From an uncultured bacterium (GTDB lineage Bacteria > Vulcanimicrobiota > Vulcanimicrobiia > Vulcanimicrobiales > Vulcanimicrobiaceae): a stretch of DNA of 53,830 nucleotides. Below, piece by piece: positions 41,820 through 50,579 of the stretch (position 1 is the first letter of the stretch; each line of letters starts with the position of its first letter). Under the pieces are notes generated by a model. The model ran no database searches. It saw only the letters and a program-made list of their open reading frames with translations, and was not told the DNA's origin. The translations under genes were made by a program, and so were the position numbers. The stretch spans positions 1-53,830 of the forward strand of contig CAIKPM010000020.1 of NCBI GenBank assembly GCA_903829325.1, given 5' to 3'.

Positions 41820-43979
41820 ATGGTTGTGGAAATTGATACTCTAAGTGAAGTTCAGCGTGCGGCTGCGCTTCATACTGATGGTCCTTGCCTTATATTCGCG
41901 GGTGCAGGGAGTGGAAAAACCAGAGTCCTGACGCACCGCATCGCGTATCTCCTTCAAGAAAAGCAAGTCATACCCGATCGTATTTTAGCTGTGACGTTCA
42001 CCAACAAGGCTGCTGGTGAACTTCGTTCGCGGCTTGAGGATATGGTCGGCGAAGTTGCGCGCGATTTATGGGTCGGCACTTTTCATTCAGTGTGTGTTCG
42101 CATTTTGCGGCGCGATGGTCGTAAAGTTGGTATCGCGTCCAACTTCGTCATTATGGACGATTCAGATCAGCGCGCGTTGATGCGCGATATTTTGATGGAT
42201 CTCAATGTTGACGAGCGTCAAATGTCGCCCGGCGCTGCTTTGTGTGAAGTCAGTCGCGCAAAGAATTCATTGCTTACTCCACAGGCTTATGAAGAGCGGA
42301 ATACCACCTTCCAGGGTGAGAAGTTTGCGCACATTTATCGTGAATATCAGCGGCGACTTGCAGAAAGCAACGCGCTCGATTTTGATGACCTGATTGCCAA
42401 TGCGATTTACTTGCTCGAGGGCGATGTCGAAACGCGTACGCGCTATCAGAATAAGTTCCGCTACATTTTGGTCGACGAATACCAAGATGTGAATTTTGCG
42501 CAATATAAACTGTGCGCATTGTTGTCGGCTGAGCATAAGAATATCACGGTTGTTGGCGATGACGATCAGTCGATTTATTCTTGGCGTGGCAGCGACGTGC
42601 GGATGATCTTGCGCTTTGCGGAAGATTTCCCCGGCGCCGCAGTGTTCCGCTTAGAAGAAAATTATCGCAGCACGCAGACGATTCTTGCGGCCGCAAACGA
42701 GCTGGTTGCGAATAATCGTCATCGCAGCGAGAAGAAGCTGTTTACCAAGCGCGATGCGGGTGAGGAACTCACCGTCTTCCCGGCAGAAACTGAGCGCGCA
42801 GAAGCTCGGTATGTCATCGAGAAAGTCAAAGAGCTTGTCCGCAAGGGTGCTGCTTACCGCGATTTCTTGGTGCTGTATCGCACGAACGCCCAGTCTCGTG
42901 TTTTTGAAGAAGGCTTCCTTTCAGAAGGCATCCCTTACCGTGTCGTCGGCGGCGTAGGCTTTTATGACCGCACCGAAGTCAAAGACATGATGGCGTATTT
43001 GCGCTATATCGTGAACCCGTCGGACGCTGTGGCGTTCCGTCGTATCGTCAATGTCCCGCGACGCAGCATCGGTCAGCAGACCTTGGCTAGCTTGGTCGAT
43101 GCCGCGAATAGCGAGAATATTTCAGTTGGTCAGGCTGTTTTTGATCGTGAGCTTCTCAAGCGTGCGGTTCCGAAAAAACAAAAGGAGCTCGATCGCTTTG
43201 CCGAGTTAATTGAAGGGCTGCGCGTTAAATCTGCTGGTATGTCGATTCCGGATCTGTTGGAATGCGTCATGGAAGACTCCGGCTATATTCGCGAATTGAA
43301 ATCAGAAGATACGTCTGATGCGCGTACGCGCCTCGAGAATCTTCAGGAGCTGATTGGGGTTGCTCGTGAATTCGAGGAGCGCAATCCTGAGGGATCTATT
43401 AATGACTTCCTCTCGAACATTGCGTTGGTTAGCGAGCTTGATACGCTCGATGCATCCAATTCTTTTGTTACTTTGATGACCGTTCATGGAGCAAAAGGCC
43501 TGGAATTCCCCGTCGTGTTTATGACTGGCTTGGAAGATGGCGTATTCCCGCACAATCGTGCGCTGAACGATGAAACCGAGCTTGAAGAAGAGCGCCGTCT
43601 TGGTTACGTTGCGATTACTCGGGCGATGGACAAGCTCTTCATGTCGTACGCTATGCGCCGTACGCTTTATGGCAACACCTTCTCGCATCCGAAATCTCGT
43701 TTTCTCGATGAGATGCCGAGTGTCGTTTCATTAGAGGGCGTCGCCATGATGTCACGGCCAGCTGGTGGCCGTTGGCGCGAAGTCGCTATCCACGAAACCG
43801 CTGGAGCCGGTATCAACATGGGCTTGGTCATCAGTGACCGCGTGCGCCACTTGAAGTGGGGCGAGGGTGTTGTGGTCGGTATCGATGGTGCTGGTGGCGA
43901 TGGTCTGTTGACCATTGATTTCCCGAACGTCGGGCAAAAAATGGTTATGTTGAAATACGCCCCGTTGGAGAAAGTCTAG
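41820..43979 (+). CDS. pcrA: ATP-dependent DNA helicase PcrA/UvrD (719 aa)
   Basis: Superfamily 1A 3'-5' helicase of repair and replication-fork processing. Motif I FAGAGSGKTRVLTHRIAYL, Ia TFTNKAAGELRSR, II ILVDEYQDVN, III GDDDQSIYSWRGSD, IV LEENYRST, V LMTVHGAKGLEFPVVF, VI LGYVAITRAMDKL are all present. The C-terminus has the tudor-like DRVRHLKWGEGVVVGIDG domain typical of PcrA. ATG at 41820 gives the family N-terminus; an earlier TTG in frame at 41790 is less likely. It is followed six bases later by dapB. A short TAGGCC/GGCCTA palindrome lies before it. Confidence 0.96.
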   Translation: MVVEIDTLSEVQRAAALHTDGPCLIFAGAGSGKTRVLTHRIAYLLQEKQVIPDRILAVTFTNKAAGELRSRLEDMVGEVARDLWVGTFHSVCVRILRRDGRKVGIASNFVIMDDSDQRALMRDILMDLNVDERQMSPGAALCEVSRAKNSLLTPQAYEERNTTFQGEKFAHIYREYQRRLAESNALDFDDLIANAIYLLEGDVETRTRYQNKFRYILVDEYQDVNFAQYKLCALLSAEHKNITVVGDDDQSIYSWRGSDVRMILRFAEDFPGAAVFRLEENYRSTQTILAAANELVANNRHRSEKKLFTKRDAGEELTVFPAETERAEARYVIEKVKELVRKGAAYRDFLVLYRTNAQSRVFEEGFLSEGIPYRVVGGVGFYDRTEVKDMMAYLRYIVNPSDAVAFRRIVNVPRRSIGQQTLASLVDAANSENISVGQAVFDRELLKRAVPKKQKELDRFAELIEGLRVKSAGMSIPDLLECVMEDSGYIRELKSEDTSDARTRLENLQELIGVAREFEERNPEGSINDFLSNIALVSELDTLDASNSFVTLMTVHGAKGLEFPVVFMTGLEDGVFPHNRALNDETELEEERRLGYVAITRAMDKLFMSYAMRRTLYGNTFSHPKSRFLDEMPSVVSLEGVAMMSRPAGGRWREVAIHETAGAGINMGLVISDRVRHLKWGEGVVVGIDGAGGDGLLTIDFPNVGQKMVMLKYAPLEKV

Positions 43980-43985
43980 CAAGAG

Positions 43986-44741
43986 ATGCGCGTCGCAGTG
44001 GCCGGTGCGCTCGGAAGGATGGGGCGCGCCGTCTGCGGTGCCCTTGCTACGAGCGCAGGAATTGAATTAGTCGGTGGGTTCGATCGTGCTGAGGTTGGTC
44101 GTTCACTCGCTGAGGTTTTGGTGTTGCCCTCGGGTGGGCCAATTTACGATGATCTCATCGCACTCTACGAGGAACAAAAGCCCGATATTGTCGTTGACTT
44201 TACCGTATATCCCGTAACCCTGGATGTTGCCCGTGAGGCGGTTGTTCGCGGTATTGTGCCAATTATTGGGGCAACGGGTTGGACCGACGAAGATGAGATA
44301 TCGTTCGCTGATCTCTGCGATACGGAAAATATTCCCGCTTTGCTCGTACCGAATTTTGCGCTTGGGGCAGTCTTGATGATGCGCTTTGCGCAGCAGGCGG
44401 CGAAATATTTCCCGACGGTGGAAATTGTCGAATATCATCATGATAAAAAGCTTGATAAGCCGAGTGGTACCGCAAAACGTACCGCACAGCTGATTCAGGA
44501 TGCCTTACCCGATCATCATGCGCCGGTCGTGGTTCACAGCGTGCGTTTACAGGGTCTGATTGCTCATCAAGAGGTCTTATTTGGTGGGAATGATGAGTTG
44601 TTAACGTTGCGCCATGATGCGTTTTCGCGTCAGTCGTTTATGTCTGGCGTGTTGCTAGCGGTGAGTCGCGTGCATCAATTACCTGGTTTTGCAATCGGAC
44701 TTGAGCATGTTCTCAATCTACCAGGAGATATAGACGAGTGA
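43986..44741 (+). CDS. dapB: 4-hydroxy-tetrahydrodipicolinate reductase (251 aa)
   Basis: NAD(P)H-dependent step of diaminopimelate/lysine synthesis. N-terminal Rossmann motif VAGALGRMGRAVCG, DFTVYPVTLDVAREAV, and the active-site stretch EYHHDKKLDKPSGTAKR with the catalytic His and Lys. Length is normal. First gene of dapB-asd-lysC-dapA; its TGA overlaps the asd GTG as GTGA. The product supplies peptidoglycan and lysine precursors. Confidence 0.95.
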   Translation: MRVAVAGALGRMGRAVCGALATSAGIELVGGFDRAEVGRSLAEVLVLPSGGPIYDDLIALYEEQKPDIVVDFTVYPVTLDVAREAVVRGIVPIIGATGWTDEDEISFADLCDTENIPALLVPNFALGAVLMMRFAQQAAKYFPTVEIVEYHHDKKLDKPSGTAKRTAQLIQDALPDHHAPVVVHSVRLQGLIAHQEVLFGGNDELLTLRHDAFSRQSFMSGVLLAVSRVHQLPGFAIGLEHVLNLPGDIDE

Positions 44742-45763
44742 AGCTTGCGATTGTTGGCATTACCGGTGTAGTCGGTGAAATGCTTTTGCGGATTCTCGAC
44801 GAGCGCAAGATCCCGGTGACCAAGCTCGATGGCTTTGCGTCGCGTGACCGCGAAGAGACGATCCCATTTCGTGATCTCGAGATTGTCGTGCGAGCTGCAA
44901 CCCCTGCGGCTCTAAGTGCCGGCGGGTACGATGCCGTGCTTTTTGCCAGCTCCGATGATGCGAGTGCGGCCTTAGCCGAAGCGTGTGTCCAGAGTGGTGC
45001 GTTTGTTATCGATAACAGCGCCACATTTCGGATGGACCCTCAAGCGCCGCTTCTCGTTCCGGAAGTGAACCCTCAGGCGCTTACGTCTGAGCATAAAATT
45101 TTGCCCGTTGCCAATTGCACAGCGATTGTGTTGTGCGTGGGGATTGCGCCCATCAACGCGGTTGCGGGACTCAAGACTGTCCGGGTTGCGACGTATCAGG
45201 CCGTGAGCGGAGCGGGCCGTAGTGGTTTGGATGAACTAGCCGCAGGGGAGTCTGCCCTGAGTCAGGGAGCGGTCGAGCCGCTCCCGAAAGCTTTTGTCGC
45301 GCCGATTGCCCGTAACGTGATTCCCCAAGTTGGCAGTTTCGATGCCCATGGAGATTCAGGAGAAGAACGCAAACTGGCTGAGGAAACGCGCAAAATTCTC
45401 GGTTTACCGGAGCTGCATATCGCCGCAACGACCGTACGCGTGCCGGTTCGTTACGCTCATAGCGAAGCCGTCTTCGTGGAGACCGAGCGTGATACGTCGG
45501 TGGAAGAGCTCTCGGCTGCTTTGGCCAAAGCGCCAGGAGTCGTTTTTCACCCTGACGGTGTCGTTACGCCGCGCGATGTTGAAGGTACTGATCTTGTGCA
45601 CGTTGCTCGTTTGCGTAGCGAAAGTGGCTCGAAACGGCATTTTCAGCTCTGGGTTGTTGGTGACCAAGTGCGGAAGGGAGCCGCAACAAACGCAGTACAG
45701 CTGCTTGAACTTTTAGTCACGACTGGGCGTATTCGCAGCAGTATCCATGAAACGGTAATATGA
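44738..45763 (+). CDS. asd: Aspartate-semialdehyde dehydrogenase (341 aa)
   Basis: Reduces aspartyl phosphate to the semialdehyde. IVGITGVVGEMLLRIL binds NADP, LPVANCTAIVLCV holds the catalytic Cys, YQAVSGAGRSGLDEL follows, and VPVRYAHSEAVFVE contains the catalytic His. The GTG start overlaps dapB; the TGA overlaps the lysC ATG. It is the Gram-positive-like short form without long insertions. Order asd-lysC-dapA recalls Bacillus asd-dapG-dapA. Confidence 0.95.
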   Translation: MKLAIVGITGVVGEMLLRILDERKIPVTKLDGFASRDREETIPFRDLEIVVRAATPAALSAGGYDAVLFASSDDASAALAEACVQSGAFVIDNSATFRMDPQAPLLVPEVNPQALTSEHKILPVANCTAIVLCVGIAPINAVAGLKTVRVATYQAVSGAGRSGLDELAAGESALSQGAVEPLPKAFVAPIARNVIPQVGSFDAHGDSGEERKLAEETRKILGLPELHIAATTVRVPVRYAHSEAVFVETERDTSVEELSAALAKAPGVVFHPDGVVTPRDVEGTDLVHVARLRSESGSKRHFQLWVVGDQVRKGAATNAVQLLELLVTTGRIRSSIHETVI

Positions 45764-46986
45764 AGAAAACCATCGTTCAAAAGTTTGGCGGCAGTTCATT
45801 AAGCTCGCCGGAATTACGTGAGGTCGCTGCTTCGCGGGTGCTGGAAACGCGTTCGCGCGGTTTGGCTCCCGTGGTCGTCTGTTCGGCGTTGGGGCGTTTG
45901 CCTGATCCTTACGCAACGGACACGCTCGGCCAATTATTGGGTCCGAGTCGTGCTGGCGCAAATCGCGACCTTTTGCTGGCCTGTGGCGAAATGATTGCGT
46001 GTGCGGTCTTTGCCGAATTGCTTGCGAGCTGGGGCGTGGTTGCGCAGGCGGTGACTGGTGCGCAAGCGGGCATCATCACCGATGAAAACTTTGGCGACGC
46101 CAAAATTCTGCGCGTTGAGCCAGCGATTTTGCTGCAAATGATTGAGGCTGGCGTGATTCCGGTCGTCACGGGGTTTCAGGGTGCGACCCTGAAGGGAGCC
46201 ATCACAACCTTAGGCCGTGGCGGCAGCGATTTGAGTGCGATTGCGCTCGGCGCCGCGCTGCATGCGGAATCGGTCGAGATTTATACCGACGTCAGCGGGG
46301 TCATGACTGGTGATCCGCGTCGCATCGCTGGTGCCCACCCGCTCGAGCGCGTGGAGTGGGGCGAGATGGTTGAGCTTGCCGCAGAAGGCGCGAAAGTGAT
46401 GCACGCTAAGGGTGCCGAGCTTGCGCGAGTCACCAATACGCCGTACATGGTCAAGGGTCTGCGCAGTAATGTCGGTACGATTATCGACGACGGCGCGAAA
46501 CCCGATAGCATGCGTCCGGTGACGGGCATTACCGCGTTGCGTTCGATTAGTTTTGTCCGGGTTATTCAAGGCGATATCGATGATACCGAACTGCGCCGCG
46601 ATATCGAATTAGCATTGTTTGAGCGCTTGGCTCAGCGCGATATTTCAATTGATATGATCAACGTGAATAACGCTGGTATTTTCTTTACCGTTGATACACC
46701 CGAAGTCGAAATGGTCCGACGTGAGTTGGCTGATCTGAACGTTGCCGTTCGCATCCGTTCGCATTGTGCGAAATTATCGATCGTAGGCGCTGGGATGCGT
46801 GGAACCCCGGGCGTTATGTACCGGGTGATGCAGGCCTTGGGTAGCGCCGAAGTGCCGATTATCCACTCGACCGATAGCAATATTACGATTTCTCTGCTCG
46901 TCCCTGATGAAGATGCTCCGCGTGCCGAGCAAGCGATTCACGATGCGTTCCGTTTAGGACGTGCGCCGGTAGAGGCTAGTCTGTAA
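45760..46986 (+). CDS. lysC: Aspartokinase (408 aa)
   Basis: Phosphorylates aspartate, opening the aspartate pathway. The kinase domain begins KTIVQKFGGSSLSSPE, with TLGRGGSDLSAIALG and IYTDVSGVMTGDPRRI. Two ACT domains from about residue 265 (ALRSISFVRVIQGD, KLSIVGAGMRGTPGVMYRVM, then HSTDSNITISLLV) predict allosteric control by lysine or threonine. ATG overlaps asd; dapA starts one base after the stop. Single-copy regulation through the ACT region is inferred. Confidence 0.95.
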   Translation: MKKTIVQKFGGSSLSSPELREVAASRVLETRSRGLAPVVVCSALGRLPDPYATDTLGQLLGPSRAGANRDLLLACGEMIACAVFAELLASWGVVAQAVTGAQAGIITDENFGDAKILRVEPAILLQMIEAGVIPVVTGFQGATLKGAITTLGRGGSDLSAIALGAALHAESVEIYTDVSGVMTGDPRRIAGAHPLERVEWGEMVELAAEGAKVMHAKGAELARVTNTPYMVKGLRSNVGTIIDDGAKPDSMRPVTGITALRSISFVRVIQGDIDDTELRRDIELALFERLAQRDISIDMINVNNAGIFFTVDTPEVEMVRRELADLNVAVRIRSHCAKLSIVGAGMRGTPGVMYRVMQALGSAEVPIIHSTDSNITISLLVPDEDAPRAEQAIHDAFRLGRAPVEASL

Positions 46987-46987
46987 G

Positions 46988-47884
46988 ATGATCGGGCGAT
47001 TGCTCACCGCGATGGTGACTCCGTTTACCGCTGATGATCAGGTTGCGCTTGAAGAAGCCGGTCGTTTAGCCAAGTGGTTGCTCAAAGAGGGCAACGACGG
47101 TGTAGTGATCGCGGGGACGACGGGTGAGGCTCCGACGTTATCGGTTGAGGAAAAACTCGCTCTTTTCGAAGCGGTCGTTGAGGCCGCCGGCTCGAGTGGC
47201 TCGATTATCGCAAATACCGGTGGCAATGATACACGCAGTTCGGTCGCCTTAACGAAACGAGCGACCGAAGCTGGTGTTTCGGGCATTTTAGCGGTTGTGC
47301 CGTATTATAATAAGCCGACGCAAGAAGGCCTGATTCTGCACTTTTCTGCGCTTGCAGAGGCCACGCATCTGCCGATTATTCTCTATAATATTCCCAGCCG
47401 GACTGGCATCGAGATGCAACCGGAAACGATGCTGACGTTAGCGCAGCGGTATCCGCATATTGTTGGGGTCAAAGAGTCGAGCGGTAATTTTGCGCAATTT
47501 TCAGCAATTTTGCGCGAGCGCCAGCCTGCATTCAAGCTCTGGAGCGGCGATGATGGGTTGTTTCTTCCAACGTTAGCACTGGGTGCTGATGGCTTAATTA
47601 GTGTTGCGGGGCATCTCTGTGCACGTGAACTACGCGAGCTCTTAGATGCGTATCATGCTGGCGATGTGCAACGTGCGGCTGCTCTGCATCTGCAGCTGAC
47701 GCCTTTATTCGCGGGGCTTTTTTGTGTTTCCAATCCTACCCCCGTTAAGTGGGCTTTAGCGAAGTTGGGAGTTGCGGTTGGTGGGGTGCGTGCGCCGCTC
47801 GCACCTTTGCCGCTTGCCCAAGAGCCGCATCTGGCAGCGCTGATCGAACCGTATCGCACCCGCTTTCAAGCCTGGCTTTCATGA
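46988..47884 (+). CDS. dapA: 4-hydroxy-tetrahydrodipicolinate synthase (298 aa)
   Basis: Schiff-base aldolase condensing pyruvate with aspartate semialdehyde. TIM barrel with AGTTGEAPTLSVEEK, the catalytic Tyr in VVPYYNKPTQEG, IPSRTGI, and the Schiff-base Lys in IVGVKESSGN. Length is typical. ATG one base after lysC; its TGA overlaps the tagA start. Completes the four-gene entry to lysine/diaminopimelate. Confidence 0.96.
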   Translation: MIGRLLTAMVTPFTADDQVALEEAGRLAKWLLKEGNDGVVIAGTTGEAPTLSVEEKLALFEAVVEAAGSSGSIIANTGGNDTRSSVALTKRATEAGVSGILAVVPYYNKPTQEGLILHFSALAEATHLPIILYNIPSRTGIEMQPETMLTLAQRYPHIVGVKESSGNFAQFSAILRERQPAFKLWSGDDGLFLPTLALGADGLISVAGHLCARELRELLDAYHAGDVQRAAALHLQLTPLFAGLFCVSNPTPVKWALAKLGVAVGGVRAPLAPLPLAQEPHLAALIEPYRTRFQAWLS

Positions 47885-48657
47885 AGCCCCATAGCTTCCA
47901 GTTACTCGGCTGTAGGGTGGATGCGTTGGGGCTCAATGCCGCCGTCAAAGCAATTTTGGAGGCTATCGACGATGTCCACGCGGGGCACGGAGAGCCTGCT
48001 TTCGTGGTGACGATTGGCACTGAGATGATCGTCCGCGCTCAGCACGATGAGATTTTTCGCCAAACTTTGGCGCGCGCGCGTTTTTCGCTCTGCGATACGA
48101 TCGGGGTGCTCCTTGCGTCGCGTCTGCGCGGTGGTCCCTTGCGCGAACGTGTCGTTGGGGTGACGTTGGCCGAGCGTTTGTGTGAATTGCTCGCCAAGCG
48201 CGGAGACTCGGTGTATTTTTTGGGCGCAGCTGGTGATACCGCTGAAGCTGCTGCGATTGGCCTCAAGATTCGCTACCCAGGCTTGCAGATTGCCGGCTCA
48301 CGCGATGGCTTTTTCCGATTTGAGGAGTCGAGCGAGGTTGCGCAAACCATACGCGCGACGGGGGCAACCTTGCTGTTGGTTGCTTTAGGTTCACCAAAGC
48401 AAGAAGAATGGATCGATCGTCACTTACGCGAGACGGGGTGTGCCGTGGCGATCGGGGTTGGTGGTGCCTTCGATGTTTTCTCTGGACGCGTGCCTCGGGC
48501 ACCGGCAGCTTGGCAGATGTTGGGCCTTGAATGGCTTTACCGGCTGATCAAAGAACCGCAGCGCTGGCGCCGTCAATTGGCCTTGCCGCATTTTGTGTTT
48601 CTTGCTGCCCGTGAGGTATGTAGCGCAGCGCTCCCAAGGAAAGAACCCCGTCGATGA
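47881..48657 (+). CDS. tagA: WecG/TagA/CpsF family glycosyltransferase (258 aa)
   Basis: GT26 enzyme moving N-acetylmannosamine-type sugars onto lipid-linked acceptors. LGCRVDALGLNAAVKAIL, VTIGTEMIVRAQ, LCDTIGVLLASRLRG (keeps the Asp of the family's D-G-x-G region), VYFLGAAGDTAEAA, VALGSPKQEEWI and GVGGAFDVFSGRVPRAP all match. ATG at 47881 overlaps the dapA stop; the frame open to 47749 lies inside dapA. The C-terminal RRQLALPHFVFLAARE probably contacts the membrane. With the following nucleotidyltransferase it suggests a lipid-linked surface glycan. Confidence 0.92.
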   Translation: MKPHSFQLLGCRVDALGLNAAVKAILEAIDDVHAGHGEPAFVVTIGTEMIVRAQHDEIFRQTLARARFSLCDTIGVLLASRLRGGPLRERVVGVTLAERLCELLAKRGDSVYFLGAAGDTAEAAAIGLKIRYPGLQIAGSRDGFFRFEESSEVAQTIRATGATLLLVALGSPKQEEWIDRHLRETGCAVAIGVGGAFDVFSGRVPRAPAAWQMLGLEWLYRLIKEPQRWRRQLALPHFVFLAAREVCSAALPRKEPRR

Positions 48658-49688
48658 AAGCAATGCTCTTGGCTGGCGGACTGAGTACGCGTCTGTATCC
48701 TCTGACCAAGCAAGTCCCGAAGCCATTGGTGCCGCTTGTTGGTGAGCCCAACGCCGGCCAGGTGATGCGGTATCTGCACACCTTCGGCATCGATGATGTT
48801 GTAATGAATGTGTTTTATTTAGCTGACCAGATTGTCGCCGCTTTTGGTGATGGCTCGCGCTACGGAGTGCAACTGCGGTATCTCCACGAAAAAAACTTGA
48901 CTGGTAGCGCTGGTGCGGTTAAACAAATGCAAGCGTTTTTTCAGGACGGCACCTTTGTCGTGGTGGGCTGTGACGGCGTCACGGATAGCAAACTCGATGA
49001 ATTGATCGCTTTCCATCGTGAACGTAAAGCGATTGCTACGATTGGATTATTAGAAGCGCCGGTCGTTGATCAATTTGGTGTAGTCGTGCTTGACGATGCG
49101 GGTCGCATTCAGGAATTTCAGGAAAAACCCAAGCCTGGTACCGAGAAATCGCATCTAGTCAATACCGGTATTTATGTATTTGAGCCGGAGATTTTTGAGT
49201 ATATTCCCGCCGATCAATTCTCGGATTTTGGCAACGATGTTTTCCCCGCTCTGCTAGCCGCAGGACAGAGATTTTACGGCATGCATCTATCGGATGCGTA
49301 CTGGACCGATATCGGCACCTTAGCCGAATATCGGCGGGCCACAGAAGACGTTTTGTCAGGACGTTTGGTGTTACCAGGCGCGCCCCCAATCCGCATTCCC
49401 GCAAGCGCAAATATTGCCGAGTCAGCGCGGGTGGGGCCTTGCGTGGCGATCGGGGAACGCGTCAGCATTGCTGAAGGCGTTGTGATCGAAGGGCCGAGCG
49501 TGATTGGTGATGATGTGCATGTCGCCAAAAACGCTGCGATTCGTCAGAGTATTTTATTTGCACGTGCGTCGGTGGGTGCTACGAGTGTCGTCGCTGATTC
49601 TATTCTCGGCTTGGGCTATGTCGTGGGCGAGGACGAATGGATTCAAGATGCGGTGATGGGCTACGACGCCGTCCCTACGCCCGCTTAA
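48654..49688 (+). CDS. Sugar nucleotidyltransferase, second copy (344 aa)
   Basis: NTP:sugar-1-phosphate transferase. MKAMLLAGGLSTRLYPLTKQ with PKPLVPL is the active-site start; GCDGVTDSKL replaces the usual GD at the metal site, and EFQEKPKPGTEK and NTGIYVFEPEIF follow. The C-terminus has hexapeptide repeats (about 255-325). It differs from typical GlmU and RmlA by lacking the usual GGxGTRL (it has GGLSTRL). Overlaps tagA by four bases. Related to 38319 but not a close copy. Likely makes the donor sugar for the same surface glycan; the sugar is unknown. Confidence 0.87.
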   Translation: MKAMLLAGGLSTRLYPLTKQVPKPLVPLVGEPNAGQVMRYLHTFGIDDVVMNVFYLADQIVAAFGDGSRYGVQLRYLHEKNLTGSAGAVKQMQAFFQDGTFVVVGCDGVTDSKLDELIAFHRERKAIATIGLLEAPVVDQFGVVVLDDAGRIQEFQEKPKPGTEKSHLVNTGIYVFEPEIFEYIPADQFSDFGNDVFPALLAAGQRFYGMHLSDAYWTDIGTLAEYRRATEDVLSGRLVLPGAPPIRIPASANIAESARVGPCVAIGERVSIAEGVVIEGPSVIGDDVHVAKNAAIRQSILFARASVGATSVVADSILGLGYVVGEDEWIQDAVMGYDAVPTPA

Positions 49689-49695
49689 TGCGCTG

Positions 49696-50082
49696 ATGGT
49701 GATCTTATTTGACGGAGAGTGTGGCTTGTGCCATACTCTCGTCAACTTCGTGATCGACCATGATCCAAAGCAGCAGTTTCGCTTTGCGCCCTTGCAGTCT
49801 GAGGCAGCCGCCTCGGCTTTGGGGGCGCTTGGGCACACACTGGCTGAATATGACAGCGTTGTCCTCATTGCGGGTGAAGAAATCCTGACTGCAAGTGATG
49901 CAGTTCTGCGGATTCTTGGCGTGTTGGGCTTGCCTTGGGCCTTGCTGAGCGTAGGTTGGATTTTTCCTCATCGTTTCCGTGATATGGTGTATCGGATGGT
50001 TGCTCAGCGTCGGTATCGTTGGTTTGGTCGGCGTGAAGGCTGCCGCATGCCTACGCTTGCTGACCGTGAGCGATTTCTATGA
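49696..50082 (+). CDS. DCC-family (DUF393) thiol-disulfide oxidoreductase-like protein (128 aa)
   Basis: Starts MVILFDGECGLCHTLVNFVI, the defining DGxCxxC motif of the DCC family, here Cys9 and Cys12 with an extra His. FRFAPLQSEAAA is the second conserved segment, and SDAVLRILGVLG resembles the YuxK C-terminal helix. Thioredoxin-like fold predicted, cytosolic or membrane-associated. Seven bases after the nucleotidyltransferase stop, so possibly co-transcribed. Physiological role of the family is not established. Confidence 0.9.
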   Translation: MVILFDGECGLCHTLVNFVIDHDPKQQFRFAPLQSEAAASALGALGHTLAEYDSVVLIAGEEILTASDAVLRILGVLGLPWALLSVGWIFPHRFRDMVYRMVAQRRYRWFGRREGCRMPTLADRERFL

Positions 50083-50097
50083 AATCGGAATAATGCG

Positions 50098-50535
50098 ATG
50101 AAGCTATCTCTCTCACCCTGGATCTGCTGGGCGTTGCTTTCGGCGATTTTTGCCGCGCTTACCGCGGTTTTAGCAAAGGTAGGGCTTGAGAATATCCATT
50201 CAGACTTCGCGACGTTTCTCAGAACTATTGTGGTTGTTATTATCTTGGGATGCATACTGGTGTTTACCGGACAATGGCAGCCGCTCCAGGATATTTCGAG
50301 CAAAACCTATCTCTTCCTGACACTTTCGGGGATTTGTACCGGAGCGTCATGGGTATGCTATTTCCGTGCTCTAAAATTAGGCGATGCCGCGCGTGTGGCT
50401 CCTGTCGACAAATTAAGCGTGGTGATTGTGGCCTTGCTTTCGGTGGCTTTCCTTGGAGAGCGACTTGTGCTGCTGAATTGGATAGGAATCGTGCTCATCG
50501 CTGCTGGTGTCATTTTTGTCACTTGTAAAAGTTAA
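50098..50535 (+). CDS. Single-domain EamA transporter (145 aa)
   Basis: Half-size drug/metabolite-superfamily transporter. Four to five hydrophobic helices: WALLSAIFAALTAVLAKVGL, IVVVIILGCILVF, YLFLTLSGICTGASWVCYF, VVIVALLSVAFLGE and WIGIVLIAAGVIFV. FRALKLGDAARVAPVDKLSVV is the conserved EamA motif. As only one EamA repeat is present, it must dimerise to form a pore. Substrate unknown. Confidence 0.9.
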   Translation: MKLSLSPWICWALLSAIFAALTAVLAKVGLENIHSDFATFLRTIVVVIILGCILVFTGQWQPLQDISSKTYLFLTLSGICTGASWVCYFRALKLGDAARVAPVDKLSVVIVALLSVAFLGERLVLLNWIGIVLIAAGVIFVTCKS

Positions 50536-50579
50536 TTATTGTTCAGCGCCCTGTTAATGCAGGTTTTCGTGGCGAATTG

